Source: Rhodospirillaceae bacterium (GTDB lineage Bacteria; Pseudomonadota; Alphaproteobacteria; Rhodospirillales; JABHCV01). From it: a stretch of 43,899 nt of DNA. Positions 14,774 to 23,929 of the stretch are shown one piece after another. Under the pieces are notes generated by a model that was not told the origin of the DNA, made no database searches, and saw nothing but the letters and a program-made list of their open reading frames with translations. The stretch covers positions 1 to 43,899 of the forward strand of contig JABMOQ010000059.1 in NCBI GenBank assembly GCA_013204045.1, written 5' to 3'. Each line of letters starts with the position of its first letter. Positions within the stretch are counted from its first letter, which is position 1. The position numbers and the translations under genes were made by a program.

Positions 14774-16147
14774 ATGATACAAAAACTCAACACCACCGAA
14801 GAATGGCAACGTCAGGATAGCGCCCATCACCTGCACCCGTTCACCGATACGAACGAGATAAACGCCCTCGGCGCGCGTATCATTACCCGTGCCGAGGGCG
14901 TTTATATCTGGGATTCCGAAGGCAACCGTCTGCTCGACGGCATGGCCGGGTTGTGGTGCGTCAACGTCGGCTATGGCCGACGGGAACTGGCCGATGCGGC
15001 ATTCCGCCAGATGCAGGAACTGCCCTACTACAACACCTTTTTCAAGACCTCGACCATGCCGGCGACGGAACTGGCGGCGGTCCTGGCAGGCGTCACGCCG
15101 GATGGCTTCAACCACGCCTTTTTCGCCAATTCCGGATCGGAAGCCAACGACACCGTGGTGCGCATGGTGCGTCATTACTGGAATGCCATGGGCAAGCCCG
15201 ACAAGTCGGTGATCATCAGCCGTAATAACGCCTATCACGGAACCACCATGGCCGGCGCCAGCCTTGGCGGCATGAGCTACATGCATGCCCAGGGTGGCCT
15301 GCCGATCCCCGGCATCGAACATATCGAGCAGCCTTACTGGTATCATCTGGGCGGCGATCTGAGCCCGGAAGAATTTGGCCTCAAGGCGGCACAAGCCCTG
15401 GAAACCAAAATCAAGGAACTGGGCCCGGACAAGGTTGCCGCATTTATTGGCGAGCCGGTCCAGGGCGCCGGCGGAGTTATCGTGCCGCCAGCCACCTATT
15501 GGCCGGAAATTCAGCGCATCTGTGACGAATACAATATCTTGCTGGTCGCCGACGAAGTTATTTGCGGCTTCGGGCGGACCGGCAGTTGGTTCGGCAGCGA
15601 CACTTTCGGCATAAAGCCGGATCTGATGTCCATGGCCAAGGGCCTGTCATCGGGCTATCAGCCTATTTCCGCCGTCATGGTTCATGACCGTGTCGCCGAT
15701 GGGCTGATTGAAAAGGGCGGCGCCTTCGAACACGGATTCACCTATTCGGGCCATCCGGTCGCCGCCGCCGTTGCCCTGGCCAATATAGAAATCCTCAAGC
15801 GCGAAAAAATCATCGAAACCGTCGGCGCCGATACCGGCCCATATTTCCAGCAGCGCCTGCGCGAACTTGTGGACCATCCTCTGGTTGGCGAGGTTCGCGG
15901 TGTTGGCATGGTCGCCGCCATCGAGATGGTCAAGGACAAGAAAACCCGCACCCTGTTCGACAAGGTGGGCGACACCGGCACCATATGCCGCGATCACTGT
16001 ATGAATAACGGTCTGATCATGCGCGCCACCCAGGACAGCATGCTGGCGTCTCCGCCCTTGATCATCAGCACCAAGGAAATTGATGAACTGGTTGATACGT
16101 TTCGTGGCTGTCTGGATGCGACGGCCAAGGACGTCGGCATTTCCTAG
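14774..16147 (+). CDS. spuC: Class III aminotransferase, SpuC-like (putrescine/pyruvate type, 457 aa)
   Basis: A fold type I PLP enzyme. FFANSGSEANDTVVRMVRHY binds the cofactor phosphate, NNAYHGTTMAG and GEPVQGAGG are typical family blocks, Asp260 sits in LLVADEVICGFGRTG and the PLP lysine is Lys289 in SMAKGLSSGYQP. The DEVICGFGRTG...GSD...KPDLM...AKGLSSGY series is very close to SpuC of Pseudomonas, which transaminates putrescine with pyruvate to give 4-aminobutanal. It lies 31 bases after puuD behind a PuuR-like site, and its TAG stop shares the palindrome CTAG (16144-16147) with the stop of the convergent puuR-like gene. Other omega-amino substrates are possible. Confidence 0.88.
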   Translation: MIQKLNTTEEWQRQDSAHHLHPFTDTNEINALGARIITRAEGVYIWDSEGNRLLDGMAGLWCVNVGYGRRELADAAFRQMQELPYYNTFFKTSTMPATELAAVLAGVTPDGFNHAFFANSGSEANDTVVRMVRHYWNAMGKPDKSVIISRNNAYHGTTMAGASLGGMSYMHAQGGLPIPGIEHIEQPYWYHLGGDLSPEEFGLKAAQALETKIKELGPDKVAAFIGEPVQGAGGVIVPPATYWPEIQRICDEYNILLVADEVICGFGRTGSWFGSDTFGIKPDLMSMAKGLSSGYQPISAVMVHDRVADGLIEKGGAFEHGFTYSGHPVAAAVALANIEILKREKIIETVGADTGPYFQQRLRELVDHPLVGEVRGVGMVAAIEMVKDKKTRTLFDKVGDTGTICRDHCMNNGLIMRATQDSMLASPPLIISTKEIDELVDTFRGCLDATAKDVGIS

Positions 16148-16692
16148 AAGTTTGGCGGCGTCGCGGCGCTGATAATTTCACAAACCTCGTCTGAAATATT
16201 GTTGAAGGCGTGAGGAATCTGGCTGTCGATATAATAAGCCTCGCCCTCGTGCAGCACGCGCACTTCCTTGCCGACGGTGATCTGAATCGAGCCCTTGGTA
16301 ATGACGCCGGCTTCTTCGCCCGGATGGCTAATCATGGTGTCGCCGGAATTGCCGCCGGGCGGGTATATCTCATGCAGTACGCGCAGCTTCCTGTCTTTGC
16401 GGGTCGCCCCGACCAGCAACAGGGAAGCCTGGCCATCTGACAGCTCGACAAGATCCTTGCGGGAAAAGAAGGATGTTTCCTTGGACTCCATATCCATGGT
16501 GAAAAAATCAATCAGGGTCAGGGGGAAGCCTTCCAGCACCTTCTTCAGGGAATCGACGGACGGGCTAACCCGGTTCTGTTCTATCAGCGAGATGGTTGAA
16601 TTGGTAACCCCGGCGCGGCGCGCCAGTTCGCGCTGGGAAAAATTATAAATTCCCCGGATGGTTTTCAGGCGTTCACCAATATCGGCAGTCAT
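16144..16692 (-). CDS. puuR: XRE-cupin repressor, PuuR-like (182 aa)
   Basis: A 182-residue protein with an N-terminal Cro/C1 helix-turn-helix (about residues 5-60: IGERLKTIRGIYNFSQRELA, then VTNSTISLIEQNRVSPSV) and a C-terminal cupin (about 105-175: GEEAGVITKGSIQITVGKEV, then YYIDSQIPHAFNN). Length and layout match PuuR of E. coli (185 residues), the repressor of putrescine utilisation. I start it at the ATG at 16692, which overlaps the potA stop as ATGA; upstream extension would lie inside potA. It is the last gene of the minus-strand transporter operon. Four similar AT-rich sites in the locus fit the known PuuR target, so it likely represses the cluster until putrescine or a related inducer binds the cupin. 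Confidence 0.87.
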   Translation of the reverse strand: MTADIGERLKTIRGIYNFSQRELARRAGVTNSTISLIEQNRVSPSVDSLKKVLEGFPLTLIDFFTMDMESKETSFFSRKDLVELSDGQASLLLVGATRKDRKLRVLHEIYPPGGNSGDTMISHPGEEAGVITKGSIQITVGKEVRVLHEGEAYYIDSQIPHAFNNISDEVCEIISAATPPNF

Positions 16693-17780
16693 TCTGTCAA
16701 CACCAGGGTATCGGCGGCCGACCATGAAATCCACATGTCGTCGCCTTCGACAATGCGCCCCTGCGCTTCACGGCTGTCGTTGGGCACATTAGCGGTGATC
16801 ACCACGCCGGTCGGATTTTCCAGGAGAATATGACTTTCATCGCCGTAATAGGCGACCTGAATGACCTTGCCGCTGATCTTGATGGCATCGCCGCTGGGCT
16901 CGGTGCCGCTCAGGCGTACTTTTTCCGGGCGGATGGCGATCGAGATATCATTTTCGGCCTGCCCTTTAAAAGGGATCGCGACCTCGCCCAGGCCTTTAAT
17001 TTCAAGGATAACGTTACTTCCTTCCGTGCCGCGGGTGGTCGCCTTGAACAAATTTGTTTTGCCGATGAAATCAGCGACAAAGCGGCAATTGGGGAACTCA
17101 TACAGTTCGCTCGGCGGGGCCAGTTGACGGACCCGACCGTCTTCCATGACGGCGATGCGGTCTGCCATGGACAGGGCCTCGTCCTGGTCGTGGGTGACGA
17201 TGACGAAGGTGATGCCGACGGATTGCTGAAGGCGCACCAGTTCAAGCTGCATCTGCTCGCGCAGTTTGGCATCAAGCGCCGATAAGGGCTCGTCGAGCAG
17301 CAACACTTTTGGCTTTTTGATCAATGCCCGCGCCAAGGCAACGCGCTGGCGCTGGCCGCCGGAAAGCTGATCGGGCATGCGGTCCTCGTAGCCGTCAAGC
17401 TGCACCAGAGAAAGCGCCTCGGTAATGCGGGGCCTGGCTTCCGCCATATTGACGCCATCGACCTTGAGTCCATAACCGACATTTTCCGCCACCGTCATAT
17501 GGGGAAACACGGCATAGGATTGAAACACCATGTTGACGGGCCTGCGGTTCGGCTGGATACCGACCATATCCTGACCATCAATCAGGATACGCCCCTCGTT
17601 GGGGTTTTCGAATCCGGCGAGCATGCGAAGTAAAGTTGTCTTGCCGCAACCGGACGGTCCCAGCAGGGCAAAAAACTCGCCCTCGATAATATCGATTGTC
17701 ACATTATCGACGGCGACGACCACGTCACCGAAGGTCTTGGTCAGGTTGTTTATGGAAATGATGGCTCTGTTATCGTTCAT
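16689..17780 (-). CDS. potA: Polyamine ABC transporter ATP-binding protein (363 aa)
   Basis: An ABC ATPase of PotA length. Walker A is GPSGCGKTT at about residues 38-46, the signature is LSGGQRQRVALARAL, Walker B is VLLLDEPLSALD, and the switch histidine lies in VIVTHDQDEAL. The C-terminal 120 residues form the TOBE-type regulatory domain (SIAIRPEKVRLS). It powers uptake of spermidine or putrescine together with the PotB/PotC channel and PotD receptor encoded directly upstream. It overlaps the puuR-like start by four bases and follows potC by 14 bases. Confidence 0.93.
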   Translation of the reverse strand: MNDNRAIISINNLTKTFGDVVVAVDNVTIDIIEGEFFALLGPSGCGKTTLLRMLAGFENPNEGRILIDGQDMVGIQPNRRPVNMVFQSYAVFPHMTVAENVGYGLKVDGVNMAEARPRITEALSLVQLDGYEDRMPDQLSGGQRQRVALARALIKKPKVLLLDEPLSALDAKLREQMQLELVRLQQSVGITFVIVTHDQDEALSMADRIAVMEDGRVRQLAPPSELYEFPNCRFVADFIGKTNLFKATTRGTEGSNVILEIKGLGEVAIPFKGQAENDISIAIRPEKVRLSGTEPSGDAIKISGKVIQVAYYGDESHILLENPTGVVITANVPNDSREAQGRIVEGDDMWISWSAADTLVLTE

Positions 17781-17794
17781 AATTTTTCCGGTTG

Positions 17795-18637
17795 TCAGCG
17801 CTTGTTTGCACGCGCCTGAATGGTCATGGCGAGAATGGTCAGGGTTAGGGTCAGAACGATCAGCACCGTGGAAGCAGCATTTACTTCGGGCGTGACGCTG
17901 AACCGCAGCATGGAATAAATCTTGATCGGCAGCGTCGTCGAGCCGATGCCGGCGGTGAAGAAGGTGATGACAAAATCATCGATGGACAGGGTGAACGCCA
18001 AAAGTGCACCGGCGACGACGCCGGGCCTTAAGTAAGGGAAGGTGACATTCCAGAAGGTCTGCCACTGGGACGCACCCAAATCGTAGGACACCTCTTCATA
18101 GGAGGTGTCGAACCCTGACATGCGGGCCCGGATAACGACGGCGACGAAGGGAATGGTGAAGGCGATGTGGCTGACGGTAATGGTAAACAGGCTCAACGGC
18201 ATATTGATTAACGAGAAAAATACCAGCATGGCAATGCCCATGCAAATTTCCGGAATCATGATCGGCAGGTGGGCAAATCCTTCATATGCAGGTTTGAAGG
18301 GGAACCGATAGCGGTAAAGGGCTAGGCCCAGCATGGTCCCCAGAAGGGTCGACACAACGGTGGATATGGACGCCACCGTAATCGAATTCATGAACGAAGA
18401 ATGCAGGGCCTCGTTGTTGTAGGCCTTGATGTAATATTTGAAGGTAAAGCCCTTCCAGACGATGTTGCGCTTCGAATCGTTGAAGCTGAAGGCGACCAGG
18501 GCGACAATCGGGAAATACAGGAAAAAGAAATTTATCCCCAGAAGCGTCTGCATCCAGCCCTTGCGGGTGTAGTCGAGCGGATTGACCAGCTTGCCGTACC
18601 GCTTCTTTTTCAATGGCGCGTCCTTCATGGCCTTCAT
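17795..18637 (-). CDS. potC: Polyamine ABC transporter permease PotC-like (280 aa)
   Basis: An inner-membrane permease with about six membrane segments and the EAA loop that docks on the ATPase (EEVSYDLGASQWQTFWNVTF, then PYLRPGVVAG). The PotC-type segment TFFTAGIGSTTLPIKIYSML is present near the end. I place the start at the ATG at 18637, which overlaps the potB stop as ATGA; a second ATG follows three codons later. The N-terminal 30 residues are basic and cytoplasmic (KDAPLKKKRYGKLVN). It forms the channel with PotB. Confidence 0.92.
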   Translation of the reverse strand: MKAMKDAPLKKKRYGKLVNPLDYTRKGWMQTLLGINFFFLYFPIVALVAFSFNDSKRNIVWKGFTFKYYIKAYNNEALHSSFMNSITVASISTVVSTLLGTMLGLALYRYRFPFKPAYEGFAHLPIMIPEICMGIAMLVFFSLINMPLSLFTITVSHIAFTIPFVAVVIRARMSGFDTSYEEVSYDLGASQWQTFWNVTFPYLRPGVVAGALLAFTLSIDDFVITFFTAGIGSTTLPIKIYSMLRFSVTPEVNAASTVLIVLTLTLTILAMTIQARANKR

Positions 18638-19542
18638 ATCCCCGTCGCCTCGCCGTCCTTGGCATTGACGGTCTTGATCCACAGAATGATGAAGGTGGCG
18701 TACATCAAAAGAAACGACAGCGCCGAGCCGAAGGCCCAGTCCCGAGATGATCCGAACTGTTGGGCGATCAGGTTGCCGATCATCATGCTCTCGGTGCCGC
18801 CCAGAAGATCCGGCGTCAGGAAGCTGCCAATGGACAGGATATAGGTCAGCAGCACGCCCGACAGGATGCCGGGCTTGACCAGCGGCACGGTTACATTAAA
18901 CAGGGTCCGCCAGTGACCGGCACCAAGATCAAGGCTGGCTTCCAGGTACGACCGGTCGAGTTTTTCCATGGACGCATAGAGCGGCAGCACCATAAACGGC
19001 AGGTGGACATAGACCAGCCCGATAATCACGGCGCTCTGATTATAGAGTAACGCCAGGGGATGAAACGTGCCCATCAATTCCGGCAGGCCCAAGAAGGTCA
19101 TGGCCATGTCGGTCTTGTCGTGCAGCCATTCCAGGGCAAAGTTGAGATGCCCACGGGTCCTGAGCACGGCGATCCATGAATAGGTACGGATCAGCAAGTT
19201 CGTCCAGAACGGCAGAATAACGATCAGCAGCAGCGGGTTTTTCCATTTTGCCGGCGCGAAGGCGATGCCCTTGGCCAGCGGGAAGCCCATCAACAGGCAC
19301 AACAGGGTCGCGATACCGGCGATCCAGGCTGATTTCCAGATAATGCCCAGATGAATCCATTCCAGCGCCCGTTGGTAATTGGCCAACGAAAAAGTAATGA
19401 TGGTCTGGCCCTGGGGGCCGCGCCCGCCAAAGCTGTAGACCCAGACGACCGCCAGCGGCAGCATGAAAAAAAGCACCAGCCAGAACGTCGCCGGGCCGAT
19501 GAATATTCCGAACGCGAATTTGTTTTTTCGCCAGTCTTCCAT
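18634..19542 (-). CDS. potB: Polyamine ABC transporter permease PotB-like (302 aa)
   Basis: A 302-residue permease with six or seven hydrophobic segments, beginning FGIFIGPATFWLVLFFMLPL. It carries FWTNLLIRTYSWIAVL, the PotB/PotH-type periplasmic motif, and an EAA loop (LEASLDLGAGHWRTLFNVTV). The C-terminal part has LLGGTESMMIGNLIAQQFG, a block shared by PotB and PotH. It lies 97 bases downstream of the binding-protein gene and overlaps potC by four bases. The function is inner-membrane translocation of spermidine or putrescine. Confidence 0.92.
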   Translation of the reverse strand: MEDWRKNKFAFGIFIGPATFWLVLFFMLPLAVVWVYSFGGRGPQGQTIITFSLANYQRALEWIHLGIIWKSAWIAGIATLLCLLMGFPLAKGIAFAPAKWKNPLLLIVILPFWTNLLIRTYSWIAVLRTRGHLNFALEWLHDKTDMAMTFLGLPELMGTFHPLALLYNQSAVIIGLVYVHLPFMVLPLYASMEKLDRSYLEASLDLGAGHWRTLFNVTVPLVKPGILSGVLLTYILSIGSFLTPDLLGGTESMMIGNLIAQQFGSSRDWAFGSALSFLLMYATFIILWIKTVNAKDGEATGI

Positions 19543-19639
19543 GCTTCAGATGCCGCTGATCGAATAGAGAAAAGGTGCAGGAAGTGCCGTCCGTTTCCAA
19601 ATCCGGAAACGGACGGCAACCCCCCTTGGATTTGGCCCC

Positions 19640-20716
19640 CTAGGCGGCCTGAACCGCGGTCCAGGCTTCGTCGTAAAGCCGGGCGTCGTCGCCGACGCTA
19701 AGGATGGCTTCGCAACGGGACAACACGTCGGCCGGCGCAAACACGGCCGGGTTTTCGGTGTAATCCGCCGACATCTTGGCTTTCGCCGACGCATTCGGCG
19801 TGGCGAAGTAGATGGTGTTGGCGATTTCCATATGGACTTCCACATCATGCAGGAAGTTGATGAACGTATGCGCGTTGCCTGGGTGCGGCGCGCCCTTCGG
19901 AATGCACAGGTTATCGACCCAGACGTTCGAGCCTTCCTTGGGCACGACGTAGTTCAGGTCGCTGTCATCGGCCATAACGGCGGCAATATCGCCACTCCAT
20001 TCCAGGCACAGGTCAACCTCGCCGGAGACCAGCAAGTCCTGACCGTTATCTTCGGCGAAGGTCAGGATGTCTTTTTTGGCAGAGATGACCAGGTCGCGGG
20101 CCTTGCCGATTTCGGTGGCACTATGGCTGTTCATGGAATAGCCAAGATACTTCAACGCACCGCCGAGAACGGCCCGCTGATCGCTGAGCAGCGACATGCG
20201 TTTGCTCAACGACGGATCCTTGTTTTCAAGAATGTGGGACCAGCTGTCCGGCGTCCCCTTGACCTTCGACTTGCGATAGCCATAGCCCATGGTGCCCCAC
20301 ATATAGGGCAGGGAATGCTTCAGGCCCGGATCGTAGGCCGGGTTAAGGAACGCCTTGTCCAGATGGGACATGTTGGGCAGTTTGCTGTGATCCAGCGTCT
20401 CCAGCATGTCCAGGGTCAGCATGTCCTCGACCATGTAATCGGTCGGCACGATGATGTCATAACCCGGGTTTCCGGCTTTCAGCTTGGCGAACATTTCCTC
20501 GTTGTCGCCGAACAGGTCGTATTGAACCTTGATGCCCGTTTGCTTGGTAAAGTTGGGCAACGTGGTCTCGCCGATATAGGTATCCCAGTTATAGACGTTC
20601 AGTTGTTTTTCTTCCGCCGACCAGGCTTCGTAGGGAATAAACTGCAGCGCAGCGACGCCTGCCGAGGCGCCTAGGAAACGCCGCCGGGTCATAAATTTAA
20701 AGAAGTTATCACTCAT
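19640..20716 (-). CDS. potD: Polyamine ABC transporter periplasmic binding protein (358 aa)
   Basis: A PotD/PotF-type receptor. The N-terminus has a twin-arginine-like signal, MTRRRFLGASAGVAAL, at about residues 9-24, suggesting Tat export. The mature part starts near EKQLNVYNWDTYIGE, the family hallmark, followed by FTKQTGIKVQYDLFGDNEEM and YDIIVPTDYMVEDM. The aromatic and acidic residues expected for polyamine binding are present in these blocks. It is the second gene after the aminotransferase gene upstream (18-base gap) and the first of the transporter set potDBCA. Substrate choice between putrescine and spermidine cannot be read from sequence. Confidence 0.92.
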   Translation of the reverse strand: MSDNFFKFMTRRRFLGASAGVAALQFIPYEAWSAEEKQLNVYNWDTYIGETTLPNFTKQTGIKVQYDLFGDNEEMFAKLKAGNPGYDIIVPTDYMVEDMLTLDMLETLDHSKLPNMSHLDKAFLNPAYDPGLKHSLPYMWGTMGYGYRKSKVKGTPDSWSHILENKDPSLSKRMSLLSDQRAVLGGALKYLGYSMNSHSATEIGKARDLVISAKKDILTFAEDNGQDLLVSGEVDLCLEWSGDIAAVMADDSDLNYVVPKEGSNVWVDNLCIPKGAPHPGNAHTFINFLHDVEVHMEIANTIYFATPNASAKAKMSADYTENPAVFAPADVLSRCEAILSVGDDARLYDEAWTAVQAA

Positions 20717-20734
20717 AGTTTTCCTCCACTGTGT

Positions 20735-22168
20735 TTATGGGGACGCGTTCAAAAGTTCCCCGACGCATTCATTGAAAACAGTTGTATGCCGATCGACATG
20801 TTCCGCCGTAGTTTTCGGCGATGTTAGCAGCATATTGTGCATCGGCGTCACAAGAATGCCACGGTTAAGAAAATATAGGTGGATGAAGCGGTCCAGCTCG
20901 CCATCCTTGCCAAGCAGGGCTTCGCTGCCGTTTTTCGGGGCTGTTGGCTGGAACCGATACTCGACCCTGGCCCCGATCCGGGTCACATACCAGTCAAGAT
21001 CATATTCCCGGATTACGCCCTCGACTCCACCCGCCAGCTGCTCGGCCAGTGGGATCATATGGGCGAAGGCTTGTTCGGTAATGACGTATTCAAGGGCCGC
21101 GCGCATGGCGCCAAGGGCCAGGGCATTGGCCGTCAAGGTGCCGCCGATACCGGCGATCGACGTGCCGGGGCCGATGGTCCGGGCCTTGATCTTGGCGGCG
21201 ATGTCGGCGGTAAAGCCGTACACGGCGACGGGGATGCCGCCGGCCAGCGGCTTGCCGATGGTCAGCATATCCGGCTCCAATCCATGGGCGGCGGTGTAAC
21301 CGCCCGGCCCCGACGAAATGGTATGGGTTTCATCGATGATCAGAAGCACATCATGTTTTTTGGTCAGTGCCCGCAGCGCCTCGTGGAAACCGGGATCGGG
21401 CAGCACGATGCCGCTGTGATTGGTCAGGGCCGGTTCGGTCAAAACGCAGGCGACGTCCCCTTTCGCCAGTTCTGCTGCAAGCCCGTCCAGGTCATTGAAT
21501 TCAACCACGCGGGTGGTCTCGGCCAGATCGGACGGCGGGCCCACATTGCCGCCGCGGCTGACCACCTTGCCGTTTTCCACGGTCGCAATGGTTTCATCGA
21601 CGGTGCCGTGATAACAGCCCTCAAACACCAGCACCTTGGGCCGCCCGGTAATATCGCGGGCCAGCCGCAGGGCAAAACGGTTGGCGTCGGTGGCGGTCAT
21701 GGCGAATTGCCAGAACGGAAGTCCGAACCGCCGGGAAAGATCCTTGCCGATCCAGGCCGCGTCCTCGGTCGGCATCATGAACGTCAGGCCCCTGGATGCC
21801 TGATCGACCACGGCCTTGGCTACGGGGTCGGGGGAATGGCCGAACATGGCGCCGGTATCGCCGAGGCAGAAATCAAGATAGTCATGGCCGTCCACATCGG
21901 TGACCGTGACCCCTTTGGCCTGACGCACAAACAGCGGGAAAGAGCCGGGCCATTCAATCATCCATTGCATGGGGACGCCGCCGACAAGGCTGCCCTCAGC
22001 GCTTTCGAACAATTCCTGGGATTTTGGGTTCTCGGACCGGAAACGCTCAATTTCACGGTCCATCAGCTGGCTCAGCCGGCGACGGTCGACGGCGCCCTTA
22101 AGGGGCGGGGCGGCTGAAAGCGGTTGATTGGTTGCTGCGATCCCCATGCCGTCAATTTTATTCAACAC
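20735..22168 (-). CDS. Class III aminotransferase, GSA-like (477 aa)
   Basis: A PLP-dependent class III aminotransferase of the type often annotated 'aspartate aminotransferase family' and related to glutamate-1-semialdehyde aminomutase. The cofactor lysine is Lys306 (GTG start) in MLTIGKPLAGGIPV, with Asp279 in LLIIDETHTISSGPGG and the GCYHGTVDE block. The usual SGSEA phosphate motif is changed to MTATDANRF, a variant I note without interpreting. It could act as the PuuE-like GABA aminotransferase of the pathway or on another amino acid. The start is either the GTG at 22168 or the ATG at 22147; a PuuR-like site lies between these two. It heads the run to potDBCA and puuR. Confidence 0.82.
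   Translation of the reverse strand: MLNKIDGMGIAATNQPLSAAPPLKGAVDRRRLSQLMDREIERFRSENPKSQELFESAEGSLVGGVPMQWMIEWPGSFPLFVRQAKGVTVTDVDGHDYLDFCLGDTGAMFGHSPDPVAKAVVDQASRGLTFMMPTEDAAWIGKDLSRRFGLPFWQFAMTATDANRFALRLARDITGRPKVLVFEGCYHGTVDETIATVENGKVVSRGGNVGPPSDLAETTRVVEFNDLDGLAAELAKGDVACVLTEPALTNHSGIVLPDPGFHEALRALTKKHDVLLIIDETHTISSGPGGYTAAHGLEPDMLTIGKPLAGGIPVAVYGFTADIAAKIKARTIGPGTSIAGIGGTLTANALALGAMRAALEYVITEQAFAHMIPLAEQLAGGVEGVIREYDLDWYVTRIGARVEYRFQPTAPKNGSEALLGKDGELDRFIHLYFLNRGILVTPMHNMLLTSPKTTAEHVDRHTTVFNECVGELLNASP
22153..22167. promoter_or_regulatory. PuuR-like operator candidate at aminotransferase start
   Basis: CAATTTTATTCAACA differs at two bases from the site at 14731-14745, and the identity extends outward (CGT before, CACT after). 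It lies on the GTG/ATG start region of the aminotransferase gene that leads potDBCA-puuR, so it would allow autoregulation of the repressor. The match to the recalled E. coli consensus alone is only 10 of 15, so the case rests on similarity to the other local sites. Confidence 0.5.
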
Positions 22169-22235
22169 TTGATCTACCCGTCAACAGCCCCGGTGATATG
22201 GAGGGAAAATTCTGGTTGTTTCGGCGAGATGCGGG

Positions 22236-22994
22236 TCAGGCCGATGCCCCGCCATCGACAAGAAACGCCGTTCCGGTGATGAAAGAGGCACTTTCAGAAG
22301 CCATAAACACAACCGTATTGGCTATTTCTTCAGGGCTGCCGATGCGCCCCAACGGGATATCGGCGGCCGATACGACTCTGCCCTCAGCGTTGCTCAGGCC
22401 AAGCTCGGCGTATTCCCTTTCAAGCATTGGTGTATCGGTCTCGCCCGGGCAAATGGCGTTGACGCGGATGCCGTCGCTGGCGTGATCCAGGGCCATGCAG
22501 CGGGTCAATTGAACGACGGCGCCCTTGCTGACACAGTAGGCGGCGGCCCGGCGGCCGCCACTCAGGCCCCAGTCAGACGCGATATTGACAATATTGCCGC
22601 CGCCGCGTTTTTTTAAGGCCGGAACGGCGGCCCGGCTCAGATAGAAAACCGCATCCACATTGACCGACATGGTATCGCGCCATTGGCTGTCGGTGGTGTC
22701 CTCGGCGGTGGCCCGGTGAATGATGCCGGCGTTGTTGACCAGTACATCAAGGCCGCCGAAGCGGGAAGCTGCCGCGTCAATCAGGGTCTGGCAGAAACCG
22801 GGGTCGGTGACGTCGCCGGCCATAAAGGCGGCGTTGTCCACGGCAAGTCCTTCCAGCACCGCCTTGCCGCGGGCCTGGTCGCGGCCGGTCAGTAGCAGGG
22901 ATGCGCCTTCGATGGCGAAGGCCCTTGCAATGGCCGTCCCGATACCCGACGTGGCGCCGGTAACCACAACGATTTTGCCTTTAAGATCATTCAT
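22236..22994 (-). CDS. Short-chain dehydrogenase/reductase (252 aa)
   Basis: A classical SDR: the cofactor motif is TGATSGIGTAIA at about residues 13-24, NNAGI lies at about 87, the catalytic Ser is in IVNIASDWGLSGG, and Tyr and Lys are in YCVSKGAVV. The family is NAD(P)-dependent; the C-terminus SFITGTAFLVDGGAS is typical. The substrate is unknown. Its place between the agmatinase and aminotransferase genes (8-base overlap with the former) suggests oxidation or reduction of an amino-aldehyde, hydroxy acid or related intermediate. It does not look like a PuuC aldehyde dehydrogenase, which is a different fold. Confidence 0.9.
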   Translation of the reverse strand: MNDLKGKIVVVTGATSGIGTAIARAFAIEGASLLLTGRDQARGKAVLEGLAVDNAAFMAGDVTDPGFCQTLIDAAASRFGGLDVLVNNAGIIHRATAEDTTDSQWRDTMSVNVDAVFYLSRAAVPALKKRGGGNIVNIASDWGLSGGRRAAAYCVSKGAVVQLTRCMALDHASDGIRVNAICPGETDTPMLEREYAELGLSNAEGRVVSAADIPLGRIGSPEEIANTVVFMASESASFITGTAFLVDGGASA

Positions 22995-23907
22995 CAGAAG
23001 ATCCCTTTTTTATCAAAAGACACAGATAGGTCCAGACAAAGGTCGCCGCCGCCAGCGCCGTGATCTGGGCTTGATCGTAGGCGGGGGCGACCTCGACCAT
23101 GTCCATACCGATCCAGTTGATGCCGCCCAGACGTTTCAGGATCGCCAGCGCCTGCCAGGTGAACAGGCCGCCGACCTCGGGCGTGCCGGTGCCGGGGGCC
23201 TGGCCGGGGTCGATGGCGTCGATGTCGAAGGTCAGGTAGGCCGGGTTGTTGCCGACGGTTTTTTCAATGGCCGCGATCACCTGTTCGATGCCGCCGACGT
23301 GAACATCTTCGGCGGTGATGACCGTGAACCCCAACGCGTCCCTGGTGTAATCCATGGTCTCATTATCGACCGGCGAACGGATGCCGATCTGGATGCTGCG
23401 CTTCGGGTCGATCAGGCCTTCCTGGGCCGCGTAATGGAACGGCGTGCCATGGCCGACGGGGCCGCCGAAATTATCTTTCCAGGTGTCCACGTGGGCATCG
23501 AAGTGAACCAGGCTGATGCCCTTGCCATCCCGGCCAGCCCGGGCCCGCAAAATCGGCAGGGTCACCGTATGGTCGCCGCCCAGGGTAATCACATGGCCGG
23601 GAATATCGGCAATCTGACGCTCGATCAGGGCCAGACTTTCATCCATATAACCATTGACGATATCCAGATCCCCGCCATCGATGGCGCGCAGGGTGGTTGC
23701 CGGATTGACGCGCAATTCCGGATGGTCCCCATCGACCAGCATCAGGCTGGCCTCGCGGATGGCCGCCGGACCAAAGCGGCTACCGGGCCGATTGGTGGTA
23801 CCAAGATCGAAGGGAACGCCGACAATCGTTACGTCGGGGGCGCTGCCATCGGCCAGGGCGGCGGGGAGTTGCAGGAATGTCCTCGGTCCGGAAAATGTTG
23901 GCTGCAT
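22987..23907 (-). CDS. speB: Agmatinase-family ureohydrolase (306 aa)
   Basis: A binuclear manganese ureohydrolase. Metal-binding motifs are GGDHTVTLP, HFDAHVDTW and TFDIDAIDPGQAPGTGTPEV. These are the hallmarks of agmatinase and guanidinobutyrase, which release urea from agmatine to give putrescine or from 4-guanidinobutyrate to give GABA. The pathway context makes both plausible. It precedes the SDR gene with an 8-base overlap and follows the second flavoprotein gene by 22 bases. The exact substrate is undetermined, so the speB symbol is tentative. Confidence 0.87.
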   Translation of the reverse strand: MQPTFSGPRTFLQLPAALADGSAPDVTIVGVPFDLGTTNRPGSRFGPAAIREASLMLVDGDHPELRVNPATTLRAIDGGDLDIVNGYMDESLALIERQIADIPGHVITLGGDHTVTLPILRARAGRDGKGISLVHFDAHVDTWKDNFGGPVGHGTPFHYAAQEGLIDPKRSIQIGIRSPVDNETMDYTRDALGFTVITAEDVHVGGIEQVIAAIEKTVGNNPAYLTFDIDAIDPGQAPGTGTPEVGGLFTWQALAILKRLGGINWIGMDMVEVAPAYDQAQITALAAATFVWTYLCLLIKKGSSDE

Positions 23908-23929
23908 TTTTTATATCCTGCTCTGTTTT

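Noticed and set aside
22236-22994. SDR as a direct PuuC equivalent
   Set aside because: It has the SDR fold and lacks the ALDH cysteine and cofactor motifs; a substitute role can only be proposed, not annotated.
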